Positions 1 to 13,401 of a stretch of 64,000 bases of DNA are shown piece by piece. The notes under the pieces are model-generated. The model searched no databases. It was not told the DNA's origin and was given only the letters and a program-made list of their open reading frames with translations. The stretch covers positions 28,848,854 through 28,912,853 of the forward strand of contig NC_069126.1 of assembly GCF_026914265.1 (NCBI RefSeq). The letters run 5' to 3'. Origin of the DNA: Mya arenaria (taxonomy: Eukaryota; Mollusca; Bivalvia; Myida; Myidae). The translations under genes were made by a program, and so were the position numbers. Within the stretch, counting starts at the first letter, position 1. Each line of letters starts with the position of its first letter.

Positions 1-540
1 CCTAAACTCTTGCCTATAACCAGGGCTTATATTCGAATGAATAACAACTGGTCTTGTTTCAGTAGTTTTCATTGTATTATTTATGTGACAATATACATAC
101 GTAGTTTATATTTTCAGCGTTTGAAACAGTGAAATACCAATTTAATTTTACTCATCAATCCCAATAAACCGCAGAAATTAATGTTTACTTATATGTATAG
201 AGAAAAAAAATCCAATTAAAATACAGATTTCGCTACAACAATCTAAAGATCCCACAAAAGTCCTTCAATTATAAATAAAACATTTTGAGCTTTTAAGGAC
301 AAGACATGTAGCACACTAACTTAGGTTAACAGTTGGTGATAAAAACAAAGTCCCTAGAGGTACTAATCCAATGAGGATATAGCCCGTATAACATATAGAT
401 CCCTATCTTAGACACTAAAATTTATATTCGACTTACTGATACAAGATAGTTACCCTCAACTAAAGTGACTGTTGATTTGAAATCTAAACTCATTTCAACA
501 ATATTTTATATAAACCAATAATTAACATTTTCATTTGCTT
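1..540. other. No gene recognised; flank of the BEL/Pao remnant
   Basis: AT-rich sequence with many stops in all frames. I see no splice-bounded open frame, RNA gene or repeat here. It lies beyond the presumed outer end of the LTR at about 545. Confidence 0.4.
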
Positions 541-544
541 ATGT

Positions 545-708
545 TTGAGGTGATCACGGAAAAACACGTCGTGTAGGTTCGTTTCCTTTTATTTCAAGTA
601 ATACATAGAATAGCAACAAAAACAGGACGTAGCGTTACGTAAGTGTCATACATTTCGCGCGTTTCGTCACTCCCGTACCTCGCATTACGTCGGGCCAAAT
701 TCCCAACA
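545..708 (-). repeat. Candidate 3' LTR of BEL/Pao element
   Basis: On the minus strand a purine stretch (GGGAGA, 711-716) is followed at 708 by TGTTGGGAATTT, a plausible LTR start, 30 bases after the stop (739-741) of the integrase tail. A poly(A) signal AATAAA (588-593, minus) lies inside, as expected in an LTR. The far end is a guess because no second LTR copy is in the window. Confidence 0.45.
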
Positions 709-738
709 TTCTCCCGGCCACGAATGGTTAAAGGTATG

Positions 739-1215
739 TTACCATAAAGTCAATACAGTGTCCACTACTTCCAGCGGGTATAACTTCATTGTAGGCCGAG
801 TGGTAGCCCTAATTCGATGTGCATATCTGTACGGCCCTCGTGAATCCGTCATTACCGGTAATGAGTTCGTCTTCAACTGCAACCTAGGTTTGAAATCGTC
901 TTGAACAATCACTATGTCCCCTCTGCGGATCGTCTGGTGGTGGGTACCACTCTTCGTCTGGTATTCCCTTAACGATGTTAAGTATTCGTGTTTCCATCGG
1001 CGCCAGTAGTGGTCAAGTAGATGAGCGTGTCAAGATTCTTTCTTCATTCCACGATGTGGGATGTAATGAAAGCGTGTGGCTGGTAAATCGTGCGGCGGTT
1101 TTTCAATGAAACCTCTGTTTTCCTGTTCCTGTATGATATCCCCATATTTCTGAAACAACAGCGAGTCCTTGGTAAGACATCGGATTGTACTTTCTGTCCT
1201 TTGCGGTATTACCAT
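739..1215 (-). mobile_element. BEL/Pao retrotransposon remnant, internally deleted
   Basis: Two pol pieces lie head to tail on the minus strand. At 1030-1215 the frame reads KYGDIIQEQENRGFIEK and then HYIPH, the start of a BEL/Pao reverse transcriptase, where a Y..II..Q...G.IE block precedes HYLPHH. At 743-1020 it reads HYWRRWKHEYLTSLREYQ, RRGDIVIV and RPTMKLYPLEV, the DUF5641 C-terminal tail of BEL/Pao integrase. In full elements more than 1 kb of RT core, protease-side, RNase H and integrase-core sequence separates these, so the middle is gone. The integrase tail also shifts frame around 855-925, where ELITGNDGF appears in another frame. It is inactive. Confidence 0.75.
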
Positions 1216-1630
1216 CAGCAGGAAAAAAATCAGCCAAAGTTGCGATATGCGTATTTTTACTACATGATCCTAAAACTGTACATTTTCCATTAATGCATAT
1301 CAGAACGACCAGAATACACCAGATTCCGCCATGGCTTTCAAACTTTTTCGAGGGCGCATGCCACCGCACCCCCAGCAAATGTATTAATCCACAAGAATAG
1401 AGGGCTAGATACGAACGTACATATCCTCGTTGTTTGTTTATTTTGTATAGAAAAAAATAACATTTTAATGTTTTTAAAAAATACACATTTCCAAAAAATA
1501 TAACATCCGCCATACAAACACTTTTTGATAATTGAAATTTCGCGTGCTATCATCACATTACTCAAAGGACTGACCACTCACGCAATTCTTTGGTCGTTTT
1601 TACTAAACGACACCGATCTTAAATGATGTA
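1216..1630. other. Probable further 5' pol debris, unassigned
   Basis: This lies directly upstream (minus sense) of the RT fragment and may hold decayed pol or gag. Frames are short and overlapping, and I recognise no motif. Confidence 0.25.
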
Positions 1631-1634
1631 TTAT

Positions 1635-1855
1635 AGGTAACGGGGTTAGTAGGTGACCCCCGATGGGGTATACGGGGCAACTGAAGCCATATAGTAACGT
1701 ATATATCACTTGCTTACATTGATAAATTTATTGCAAATGTTTCATTCATTCATCGTAATTTGAAAAAAGACGTAATTTTAGTTCGATATAATTAAGTGAC
1801 CAAAAATGTAAGTATATGGGGTCACGTGGTGACCATTCTTGGACAATAGCGCTGT
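1635..1855 (-). mobile_element. Dispersed element, copy 1 (paired with 51.9-52.2 kb)
   Basis: The reverse complement of this stretch matches 51945-52200 in order. Shared blocks are a GGTCAC..GTGACC palindrome next to GACCCCAT, TTTGGTCAC, AATTATATCG, GATGAAT and GAAACATTT, ending in CTACTAACCCCGTTAC. The last block is the likely terminal sequence. No coding capacity is visible, so it is probably a non-autonomous DNA element. Confidence 0.55.
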
Positions 1856-4800
1856 GTAATTCATATCATACAATTGTGTTTTAAACTCCGGTAAAATACA
1901 TATGCGTGGATGCTTGTAACTTTGGTTATACAATTACAAATCTTGATACTAAATATTCGTCCCTGACATTAACAGTGTATGTTACTACTTTATCAGTGAA
2001 TAGATTCACGGCATTAAGATGAAAGTTCACAACGAATTGTTGTTCATATTGATTGCGATCACCTTGGAAGAAGAATTGTCTTTACCGGTGAATGGTGACG
2101 TAGGCCTTGGAATCGGTATTAGTTAAAGTGCTTGATCAGGTGGTTGATCTACGCCCTATTCACCGTACATGTACATCTTACGTTTAACCTATTCTTGACG
2201 AGCGATCCATTGGATGCATAATATACTCAGACAGTATTATAATGTTAGTCGAGGTTTGACTGATGCTGTTTATTGAATGCCATTTGTGTATACATTGGAT
2301 GGAAGTGAGCCCTAATTGAAACTGTTTCTTGATTATCATTGACATGGACATTGAATGAAAAGGAAGTCTGACTGAGACTAAACAATATCGTTTGTCCATT
2401 ACCACAAAGCAGATTTCCACCCACGTGTGTCTTTGAACAAGATGAAAACTGGTATACGTCTAAACCAATTGTGATCTTCTCTGTGAGAGGATAGTTATAG
2501 TGATCAGTTGAGTAAAGCAGCTTGCTTAATTCTAGGTTTATTTTAATTCCCTTATCTAACAACCACACAAATGTTTATTACCCCTCTTTCGTATTTGCCA
2601 TGTAGGTAGAAGCGAAAGGCGAATGGCGATCAGATAAGCTTATAGTCAGATACTTTAAGAAATGACCTCTTTAAATTTATACTATTATGTCTGGCCTGGC
2701 GTTCGGTGTTAAGAGGGTATCATTTTGATAAACATGGAGGCAACTGCGTGGTTGATCGAGCATTACCTTCTTTAAACCGCTTTTGAATTCGCGTTTCACT
2801 GACTTCTACAACACAGTTACCGCAACATCAATTTATTTAGTTATTTCGATACATAAATGGTCTCTTTATGTAGGTTTTACGTTTCGTGTCACTATTTTAG
2901 TTTCGTTTGATCCATAGCCTTATTTTCATTGTATTATTGAAAAGGAGAGTACTGTAATTTCCGCACTCTTTAACTTTAAACAACACGAAGAAAGAGTATT
3001 GCTGACATTTCAAATCCGGTATAATGCCATCATTTGTTCATGTGTATGTGATAATCGTAAATGTCTATGGTTAACTCGCGTCCGCATTGTGCCCGAGGTA
3101 AAAGTAAGTAGTCTGAACTATTTTTCATTGTATTAGTCATGTTTCAAAAACAGTGTTCGGTTCATGTAAGGTGTTTTTACCAAGGATTGTAAGGTACCGC
3201 CTTGGAACGGTCAGTAAAATCTAAATTTATTGGGTGTTTAAAAACAATTTACGTGCACAAACTTAACTCTTATTCCAACAACCCTGAATAAAGAAAAAAA
3301 CATTAACGGTAAATCTTATCAAAGTATGCATTAACTTGAGGAAACAAATAATAATACACTAATTGGTAAACCCCAAGTACTTCAAGAATTAGAGATCCCA
3401 ACTCTATCTGCAGCCGGAGGAATACAATTCAGATTACCTAATGCATTTTTTTCAAAGAAACGATGCAGTCATTCTTTGAAATTATGAGCATCACACACAG
3501 TCTGCCTTAGAAAATAAAAGGTTTAAAACTGTGTGATTATAGAGTTTCATAATAAAAACACCATTGTACTAAAATACCTAAAATTTAAGTTTAAGGAAAT
3601 ATAATTCAATGACATTTTTTTTATTTTGAAAAGTCACATGCCATGCCTTTGTTTGTTTTTTTGTTTGCATATGATGTATGAAATCTTAATACAACTGAAT
3701 ATCGCGTATTTAAGCAAGGGAGGCAACGCATATCTATAATTTCAGAGTAAACTTATTTGATTATTCTTACATATCGTGCTACTGAAATACAACCAAAACA
3801 AGACAAAATCTCGAAAACAATATCAATTATATTTTTAATGAAATATCAATATTTATAGCCGATGTTTGATTTTTTTCTGTATATTAAAAAATATTTATTA
3901 TTATTCAAATGTGATGCGTATAATATAGCGTGATACCGAGGCAGTCAGGAACATCGAATACATCAGTTGTGGTTTGTTTTAGATTTCTTTGTTTGACTGT
4001 CAAAATCGCTTCGCTAGATCTAGATAGATATTATGTTCTGCTCGATACTGACGTCCATACACATCTGATTTCAAAAATTATATTATAACTTACAGGTGAG
4101 TATAGTATTTCAAATAAGACCTTGTCATCTGACTAAACTGGCAATTACGTCAATATGGGTCCATCAAATTGAGTAATGACATACTAATATTTGAAATAAG
4201 CAATTAATGGAAACCTAGTGTCAAAGCGAAGCAAGATGAATTGAAACGTTATGTGTTAACGTTATGTTTTTCTTCTGTAAACCTTTACTAAGATGACTCA
4301 AAAAGGGATATAACAACATGATTTTTTTAATTAAATTGAATGATATTATTATCACATCGTTGAGGATAACATTATTATTTCATTCATTTCAGTGTCAGAA
4401 ATGAAATAATTGCATGAATACCAGTTCTCTTTTAACTATTAATTCAACGTTTTCTGAGATCATAGTATATTTTAAAGAGAGCTTATTCCTGACATGAAAT
4501 GGTCCCAGGTATTAATATACTTTTTCCAAACTAAATTAAAGTTTGTATTGAAGAATAGAAATTGAATTGACTGTTTACACTACTGTTGGTTACAACACTA
4601 TGATATGATACTGCCAACAGATTGTTTTGTTTAACAATTGTCCTCATTCATAATCGCTCTATTACACACATTAAGCTAGTTTCCATTCTAGAGTATATGT
4701 GTTATGTTTTAAGCAAATGGACGAACAGAACAAAAGCACCGCGTTCCTTGCAAAAATATTCGTAAGAGGGGCTTATTAACATGTGTTGTGTCCTTTGTTC

Positions 4801-5250
4801 GGAGTTAATGAAGATATTGATGAACAACTGATGTGAAAATGAACATAGAATGTACAATATACATTTCATTTTGTTACAGACAAATATCGTTCGTTCTTGA
4901 TACAGGAAAACCAGCTAAATATACTCCCAAAGTTGGCTGGTTCAAAATTTCAAACAAAAATACATGCCTTAAACTGGAACAAATCTTATTCTTCGAGCTC
5001 CCGTTTGATAAAGCGTTTTTCATATTCAACACCGGCGTTTGTGGATAATGTGAAAAAGTTATATTTTGCATGCCGGATTATCGTTGATAAAATGATGACA
5101 CATTTTTTACACACGAAGACTTATATCAATTTGCATTTATACAGCGTATATTCGTCCAAAGCGTATAAAATATAAGTAGATTTCGATTGCCAATTCCGGT
5201 ACACATTATTTTATGGAAAATCCAACGACAAAGCCAAGCCGGATACAAAA
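1856..5250. other. Long stretch without a recognised gene
   Basis: AT-rich, with only short open frames. The longest (minus, 2245-2568, 107 codons) has no recognisable motif and no convincing splice context. No RNA gene or tandem repeat was seen. Confidence 0.4.
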
Positions 5251-5284
5251 TATTGCCTTTTATTCTACGGGAGTATCATTAAGG

Positions 5285-5822
5285 GAAACTTTGCTATTAT
5301 ACTGGCTACTCACAAGGAAACACAGCTCGTTGGGGCATATTGTTTATTTACTAAATATAGACATATACCAAGAGTTCGTATTATTCTCCCTTTGTATAAT
5401 AACAAATTATTGCGATATGTTGATATTATAAATACGGGCTAAGCTTTAACCTGCGTTAAAGAAGAATGAATTTTTGCTATTATACTGACTACTTACAAAG
5501 AAACACAACTCGTTGGGTCATATTGTTTGGTTACTAAATATAGACTAATACCAAGAGTTCGTATTATTCTCCCTTTGTATAATAACAAATTATTGCGATA
5601 GGTTGATATTATAAATACGGGCTAAGCTTTAACCTGCGTTAAAGGAGAATGATTTTTTGTTATTATACTGACTACTTACAAGGAAACACTTGGGGCATAT
5701 TGTTTGGTTAATATATATAGACTAATACCAAAAGTTTGTATTATTCTGCCTTTGTATAATAACACATTATTGGTTGATAATATAAATACGGGCTAAGCTT
5801 TAACCTGCGTTAAAGAAGTATG
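5285..5822. repeat. Satellite-like tandem repeat, about 183-bp unit, 3 copies
   Basis: The block TATTATACTG recurs with its preceding bases at 5292, 5475 and 5659, a period of 183-184 bp. Each copy carries GTATTATTCT, CCTTTGTATAATAACA, AATACGGGCTAAGC and TTTAACCTGCGTTAAAG. Copies 1 and 2 are closer to each other than to copy 3. No coding content. Confidence 0.9.
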
Positions 5823-7664
5823 AAAGACCTTTGTCTAATTTAAAGTCTTCTAGCAGATCAAGTGATCAATTCATGAAGCAGTCAACAATTTAACGTCTTA
5901 AATGTGGTTCGTCACAACTTCAATAAAAACTATTTCAATTAAAGTGACACTCTTATTCAAAATCAAAACAAACATATATATAACAAACATAAATTTTGAG
6001 TGATAAACCTTAAACTACTTACTCAACAATGCACTTTTGGGAAATATTAATTACTTATAACAAGATTATGATCGTGTATTTACTAGATGAAAACGCAAAA
6101 AAACATTAAATAATTGGTGAATGCTAAAAGATTTGATCTGTTCTACTTTCATTTCATATGGTAGGACAACCGTGTTTCTTGCACCTTTCTTTCAAACTAA
6201 ACTTGGTATCCCTCATAAGAACCATTGTTTTTGACATTTATTCATCCTTTTTGGTATATTAAAACAATTGAATTCATTGTGGTAATTCCATTTGGGAGTA
6301 AGAATGCATCTTTAAAGATTTAACCGTGTCTCACTTACTATATAACCGCCAAAATGTAATGACAATTCTACTTTAAGCAGAGTTTTGAGGTACTCATCAA
6401 AATGACCCTATATGTACGTGTTATAGTACACATACATGTATTAGGGTAAACAATCGACGCCTTTGTATCTTTTAATGTGCCCTAGATTTACAAGATTTTG
6501 GATGAACCTGGGTTCTAAAAAGGTACAGAATGATCCAGTAAGCAATTTCTTGAATTTGACGATTAATCTAAAACACTGGTGATCTGCACTCAGAAAATAT
6601 TAAGAATACCCTTCGTTGACCAAAACAACGTATCGGAAAAGATTTACTCGAAAAAGTTTATACTCGTTTTACCATATTAAAAACAATGTTTATACTCGTC
6701 GAATCGAGGACGTTTTATACCCCAAACAATCACCAGGAAACCTGGACGTACATGGCATTACTGCCCTTGTATATGGCTTATATATAATATTCATGTTCAA
6801 AGAGCAATAAAATATGCTCAAACTACTAGTAAGTGATTATTCACGATAGGCTGGATTTTGAAATGGCCGAGCGATAATCTTTACCAGCCTTATTTTTCAA
6901 AGGACTTCCTATTCTTTGATTATTCCCTTCCATTTATTAAACTTCCTTGTTTGAGGTTTGGGATTTAGTCTGCACCTACCCCACGCCGACCCTCACCACA
7001 CTCTGACATGTGCATTATTATTGAGACAGCTCATCAAGTCAAGTCATGTGTGTGACTAATACATACCGAAATATCGTATTATGTACCCTTTGTACAATAA
7101 CACATGGTGCATTATGGGCAATTGCACAACTTGATGTAATGCATATGGGTTTAAATCTAAATCAGTGGTGAAGTATAAATGAAAGGCCGTCGTTATTACG
7201 AAGCTATATTTTCCCAAACACGTATATTGATCTCATCTTGCTGTTAATGATAAGTAAATATTAAACAGTTTGTAAACAATGGTCTAAGATTCAGTCAAAA
7301 TAAATTTATGTAGCAATCGAGGTGGGCGATGTTAACGTATTGCTTGCTCTGTTTCTTCCTGATGCCTTGAAAAGTATATGAAATGCACATAATTTAAATG
7401 TTATATACAAACATCAATTTTAACATAAAACACCTTTTTACTAAACGCATTTTAATCAGGCTGAATGAAGCCTTATGCAATTATTATGTGTCATTCAATA
7501 CTGTATTCACTCTTCTATGCTATCAGTTCTTTGCTTCGGTTTCTTATTCATATTCTGATTTGAAATTAAGTTTCGGGTTTTGTAATCTGAATAAACAGAA
7601 CTTCCTCGTTGAAATTGCGTCGTTCAATTCAGATACTTGCATATTTCATTATCATTAATTACAA
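5823..7664. other. No gene recognised
   Basis: AT-rich intergenic sequence. Short frames at 6616-6810 and 7398-7658 have no motif or splice support and look like chance. Confidence 0.4.
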
Positions 7665-8041
7665 GCGGATCCAGGGGCTACCCACCCCTAAAAATCGTCC
7701 AAGTGAACTTTATATTTCAATACAGGAGAAAAAAGTAATAAAACACGCCCTAAACGCACTATCTCGGACTACTAGGAAATTGTTCAAATGCTCTTGGGGG
7801 ATACCTCCTGCAAACACTTAAAACCAAAAAGATTTGGGTTCTACGGGAGGGGCGCAAGTCAAAAGATAACTCTCCTCGGTTAAACCCCCTTTAGCTTCAA
7901 ATACTAAATCTGCCCCTGTTAAAGATGAACTGTTACTCCCAAAAAAGTTTTACCATATTTAAAACAATTGTTGCGCAAGTCAAAAGATAACGCTCCTAAG
8001 TTACGCCTCCTCTAACGTCAAATACTAAATCAGCCCCTGTA
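7665..8041. mobile_element. Small dispersed element with inverted ends and a duplicated tail
   Basis: The left end has GGATCCAGGGGC (about 7667-7678). The right end has CTAAATCTGCCCCTGTT (to 7920), so the CAGGGGC cores are inverted. The right-hand part, from GCGCAAGTCAAAAGATAAC to GCCCCTGT, is repeated at 7973-8041 after a spacer of about 50 bp. No coding capacity. The pattern fits a non-autonomous transposon copy with a partial tandem duplication. Confidence 0.5.
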
Positions 8042-9970
8042 AATGGACGATACCAATGATTATACCACTGTAAGTGTGCACTGATAGTTATTTTCTTTAA
8101 ACACGGCTAAAATATTGCTAAATTACAAGTGTTTGCTGTCTCACGTGACACGTTTGATAAAAAGAAATGCTGATGTTGCAACTCATTGGTTAAATGTGTG
8201 AAATAATTACTTAACCAACAATATATCTTTCCTGCAATATACAGAGATCAAATGTTGGTTTAAAAGTAAGGAGAAATGAAAAACATGATTAATTTGAAAA
8301 CAGTTTGTCTCTTAAAAGTAATAAAGAGGTAATATTACATGTCCCTATTCATCAATGATCTTAACCTTAACCTTTATCAAAGCTTAACGATATCCATTTC
8401 ACAATTACGTGCAATGCATTACAACGCATGATGTATTATCAACAAAGGTATGATAAGGAATTTTGCTATGCTTACATTTTATAATGCATAGTTCTTCTGC
8501 TTACCCTTAGCTCTTATGTGCGTGGATAGGTTTATGGTTGACCGCTAAATATTTGGCCCGGCCCCTCTCGTCTGTTGCAAGCCTCAAACTATTTCAGGAC
8601 TCATTCATAAATTTGCAAATAACAACAATAGGAACAAGTTTTAATTAATATGTTGGCAAGTGCAAAGTTGTGATCTAGTACACTCACTGGTTCTTCCCCC
8701 ACCTCCAATACACTACTACCTGGAAAGTCCATCATTTGTAAATAACCATGTCAGAACTAAAAAGTTAACAACATTTAAATATAATGTTTGCTGCATAGCA
8801 ACGACAATCCTATATTATACATCAATCATAATACCATATGTTTATTAAATTTCGTGACAATCTTATTCTAGCACACCGGATAGGCATATTCGGTGAATTT
8901 CAGCCATGCTGGAAAACTCAATCACGCACCCTCTCATCGGAACACCTCGGCCAGTATCCAAAGTAATTAACCTCAGAAAAAATACGGCTTATTAAAAAAT
9001 AGTCCACCATGGCTGTCCAAATAGATGTTCAAACTACAAAGCGATATGATAAACCAAAAACAGAATGAGCGGCTAACTATTACCACTAATTTTCGTGTAC
9101 GTGTTAATTATACACTTTTTTTATTAAAGTATAAAAATGGTGTAAAAAGGGCCCTAATAATTTTGGAGCTCCAGTGTTCAGTGACACATATTAAGAACAC
9201 AAATTCTTTATTCAATTCCTTTTAAATACAAATAAGTCTGTTGGTAACAATCAGTTCAATTGTGGCACAATTGGATGCCGGTTTACTAATAAAGCTCTCT
9301 AGAACAGATTATTTTGCTAGTGGCCTGGCGAAATGGGTTTGAACACGTAAACAAGGACACATTTCACATTTCTTTCAAGGAACATTCTATAATATCAACT
9401 GGTGGTGCTGATGCTGGTGAAGATACCAGGAAAAATCCTGACATGTTTGCTGTGCCCATAAAAGACACACATTTAAATTCTAATCGTATTGTTATTTTTA
9501 GAGGGCAGTATGGTACCAAAAGCCTACCACTTATGATCTACAGAACCACCACAATGATATTGTCTAGTCTGTTTTAGTCTTGGACTTTATATAATCAGGA
9601 TTTTTTTACTATTTGAAACAAGATCTCGCTTTCCAAAATGAGGCAAAAATTGATTTCACTATTGAATGTATACTGAAATGATAAAAAAATGTTATGCTCA
9701 TCATCAATGCCTTAATTATACAGTATGTAAAACAAACAATATCTGAAAGACAAAGTGGGTATCTCAGACAGTGAGTCTTGTTATTGTAAGGGTTATAAAC
9801 AGAAAAACCGTCTTTAAATAGTTCATTTTCTTTTTTTTATAAAACACGCTAAGAAACACGTTTTTTTGAAGTAGTCAAAACCATTAAAATGACAATAATT
9901 ATGGTCCAATTCCCACTTACAATTATTTTATATTCCAAACAGTGATGGTATTTACCAGGTTTAATTTTCA
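8042..9970. other. No convincing gene; one unassigned open frame
   Basis: Mostly AT-rich non-coding sequence. The plus-strand frame at 9314-9577 (87 codons) is more balanced in composition than its surroundings, but it has no motif I recognise and no clear splice sites. It could be a decayed exon or transposon debris. Confidence 0.3.
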
Positions 9971-10426
9971 AAGGACATATGGAGGGATTTCGCATTGTAA
10001 ACCAGTACGGCAAGTTGGCTTCACGCACTGGCTTTAATCACATATTGAGGGATTTCTTATTGTATACCTGTAGGGCAAGTTGGCTTGACGCACTGGCTTT
10101 AATCATGTATTGAAGGATTTGGCATTGCATACCTGTACGGCAAGTTGGCTTCACGTACTGGCCTTAATCACATATTGAGGGATTTCGTATTATATACCTG
10201 TACGGTAAGTTAGCTTCACGCTGTGGCCATAATCACATATTGAGGGATTTCGCATTGTATATCTCTACGGCAAGTTGGCTTCACAGACTGGATTTAATCA
10301 CATATTGAGGGATTCCGCATTGTATACCTGTACGGCTAGTTGGCTTCACAGACTGGCTTTCATCACATATCGAGGTATTTCGCATTGTATACCTGTAGGG
10401 CAAGTTGGCTTCACGCACTGACTTCT
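9971..10426. repeat. 65-bp tandem repeat, about 7 copies
   Basis: The block AATCACATATTGAGGGATTT recurs at 10036, 10101, 10166, 10231 and 10296, with a variant (CATCA) at 10361 and a partial first copy near 9971, a strict 65-bp period. Inner blocks are GTATACCTGTACGGCAAG and TGGCTTCACGCACTGG. Copies differ by scattered substitutions with almost no indels. It is a minisatellite without coding content. Confidence 0.95.
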
Positions 10427-11677
10427 TACATTCGACAGTAGTGGTATAAGAAAATAAAGAAAGAGAAACTGCATTCAAGGTTATAAGCAATTTATTGAAC
10501 AAATTGAACTGTCAACAATTATGCTTAAAAACCAACAGTAAGCCTGACTTATTTGTCCTCTATATCATTTTATTTTTTGAAAATATACATACAATTAATA
10601 TTAGCAAGATTTATGTACAGGCATACAGTCGGCCGTGGGGGGGAATCAGCCGTGCTTAATCTGTTTTCGAAAACGTCAGTCAAGAAAAAAATAAATGACT
10701 TGTTGGTTTTATGCTGATAGATACTCATTTTGTTATTTTCAATGAAATTTCTAGACCCAAAATAAATAGTCGTTCATCACTTTCGAGCATGCCGTAAGGA
10801 GTGGTTGAATGAAAAAAAGAATAAGATTGCAGCGCATACTTGACAACAACAGTCATGGAACTTCTGTCTGTTTTAACTTGAAGCGACACGCAGATTCCGT
10901 TATTGTTGACCTTGCAAAAGCGGTAGACAATGTGATACAACAGCAAAAATAAATCATTGGATTGTGATCGACAGCGTGCGCGCTTCACAAAAGGACTAAG
11001 CGGATGGTTTTGAAAATATACGTAAGTAAAATAACGTTCAATTAAGTGAACATAATCTGTGTAAGCTTTTCATATTTGTTAACTAAATTCCATTTTGAAT
11101 GAAATGGTGTTAGGTTAAACAGATCAGTAGCCAAGTCAGATTTCATCTTGACAATTTTAATCCATGACAATTGAGCAAATAAAAATGCTAGATGAAGTAA
11201 AGAAACAGAACATCTGAATTCTTCATGTTTTTGCTTTACAGGTTTAACAAGTTTTAATGTGACTATGATCCTTTCATTTTAACAAAGAGTGATAGCAGCA
11301 TTTCGAGTATTAGAAGAGAATACAAAATTAAATACTATTTATGTTATTTTTAACTACCTATTCATTTTGATCAATTGAAAGTTAAACAATATTCATTGAC
11401 AATAATAGTATATCATGTGTATGTATGATGTGGTTTTTAAATTATATATCAATTCATAATACACACTCAATCATATGTTTTATTCTTCTGATAATTTAAA
11501 AGCTGCTTTCCTCTGTAATTAAATGATGTTATTTAAACAGATCGGTAGAAAAGTCAATTTCCATCTTTATTTGATTTTTCGTCACATCAGTTAATTATGA
11601 AGCCCAGTTTACAAGCACATGCGTTAAAGAATAAAATGATTTTAACTTGACAACAATTCTATCATAGTTTTTTTGTG

Positions 11678-11734
<57 letters not shown>

Positions 11735-13401
11735 GGGAGGGAGAAACTAACACTAATAAGGCAATAACTTGTTCTGGTCTGTTAACTAAATTATCGTAAC
11801 ATAATGCGTGAGTTAACAATTATTTCATGGGTTAATCCTTATTAATGCCATTTCTAAAGCGTTAAACGTGGCATTCAAGGTTGAGCGCATCGATATAATT
11901 ACACGGTGTATAAACATATGTTGTGTGACTGTAAGTAAATGTCTCTGCCAAAATGAACTTGTTTAACATTAACAATACAATAAGTGACCTGCTAATATAC
12001 TCTATTATTGAATTATTATGAATATATAAATGTTATATTCTTGACATGGAACTCTCACAAGTAACATTTGAAAATAAATATGCTAAATATAAAATACATT
12101 TCAACTGCTACCAACATTATATTGGTCACAAGGCATCTCAAAGGCACATCATTGTACATCGGATATATGTAAAAGTTCATGAGTCCACTGTTACTGCACT
12201 GTTACTGCTTACCAGTCGGTAGATCGCAATATATTGAATAGATCAGAATTAAGAAACTATTTGGAGCATGTCATCGAAGCAATATATTTTTTTCTCTGAA
12301 ATATTGTTACTGGTGGCCTTTTTATTTACATGTTGTAGGAGTTATTTTACTATAAACATTAGCATTTCCCGATCAACATGTTCAAAGCATTATTGACGTT
12401 ATTGATTTGTTTCTGTCTACAGGTGTGTGCATACTGCTCATTTTGTTATTTTTCTAAACTCATCATCCATATATTAAGGTTTCAGAAAATACATGAGCCT
12501 TCTGCTTTACTTCATATTCATTATCTGCTCGCATCATTATTGTCCTTGATGTGATCCAGCTTGCATTCGTTATACTTCAAGTAACGTGTAGCATAGTAGT
12601 CCATTGAAACGCTCAATTTTCACCAAAGACATTTTTATTTGAGCGAATGCATTATATGACAAGTTTAAAATGTACCTTTTCACATCTAGCTCTTAAATAA
12701 CGCTTTATAAATTGCCCAATAACTAATTTAAGACAATTGTAAAATTACGCTTTAATTACAATGTGTGATATGTTATTGAAGCACAAAGCGGAATAAACGT
12801 TAGAGAGATTGATATGTTCCGTACTCATATTGGTTTTCAAAAAATTACGTTTATAAACTTGTTCTCAATGACAGAGATTGTTCGTAATCGATGTAATCAA
12901 CGCTGAAGAACATGCATAATCTAACCCGATCTATTTATCGAGTGAAAACGTTCTGATATGTGATATTCAATGCAGGTTACATTGTCACATAATATGTCCA
13001 TAGAAAACCTGCATTTCATTCATAATTGTACAAATAAGCCGACGCCGTTATTGTTACGGATCCACGTACAATAGGTCATCCCAAACACTGTCGTTCACAA
13101 AATAGTTTAAAGCTGTACGATACCGTACAGCATTCAGATAATATCAAACATGCCCATATAATAATAACAAGATTCTAAATATATTATCAAATGTCTAATT
13201 TATTCGTTTCCCACAGTTTCTTCATTTAACAGAAAAGCATGAATACAAATAACTATTTCTTAAGCAAACAGTTCTTGAAACTAACTTAAATATATTTTGA
13301 AAAAGCTTTACTGTATATAAATGAATAACTTGTTTATGTATGCCTAAATTGGTACAAAACATAAGTAAGCATTGTTTTTGGCTTTTAGTACCAATTGAGT
13401 A
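10427..13401. other. Intergenic and 3' flank of the HEPN-NACHT gene
   Basis: No gene recognised. It holds a GA microsatellite (separate entry) and a short direct repeat: 11104-11150 and 11524-11570 share TTAAACAGATC.GTAG..AAGTCA. A minus-strand poly(A) signal candidate (TTTATT on plus, 13199-13204) lies about 200 bp past the stop of the HEPN-NACHT gene and could end its transcript. Confidence 0.4.
11683..11731. repeat. (GA)n microsatellite
   Basis: About 24 uninterrupted GA units followed by GGAGGGGAGGGAG. Confidence 0.97.

Noticed and set aside
2245..2568. 107-codon minus frame
   Set aside because: No recognisable motif, no homologous copy in the window and no splice support.
11595..11819. 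Frame with long SLSLSL run
   Set aside because: It is a translation of the (GA)n microsatellite.
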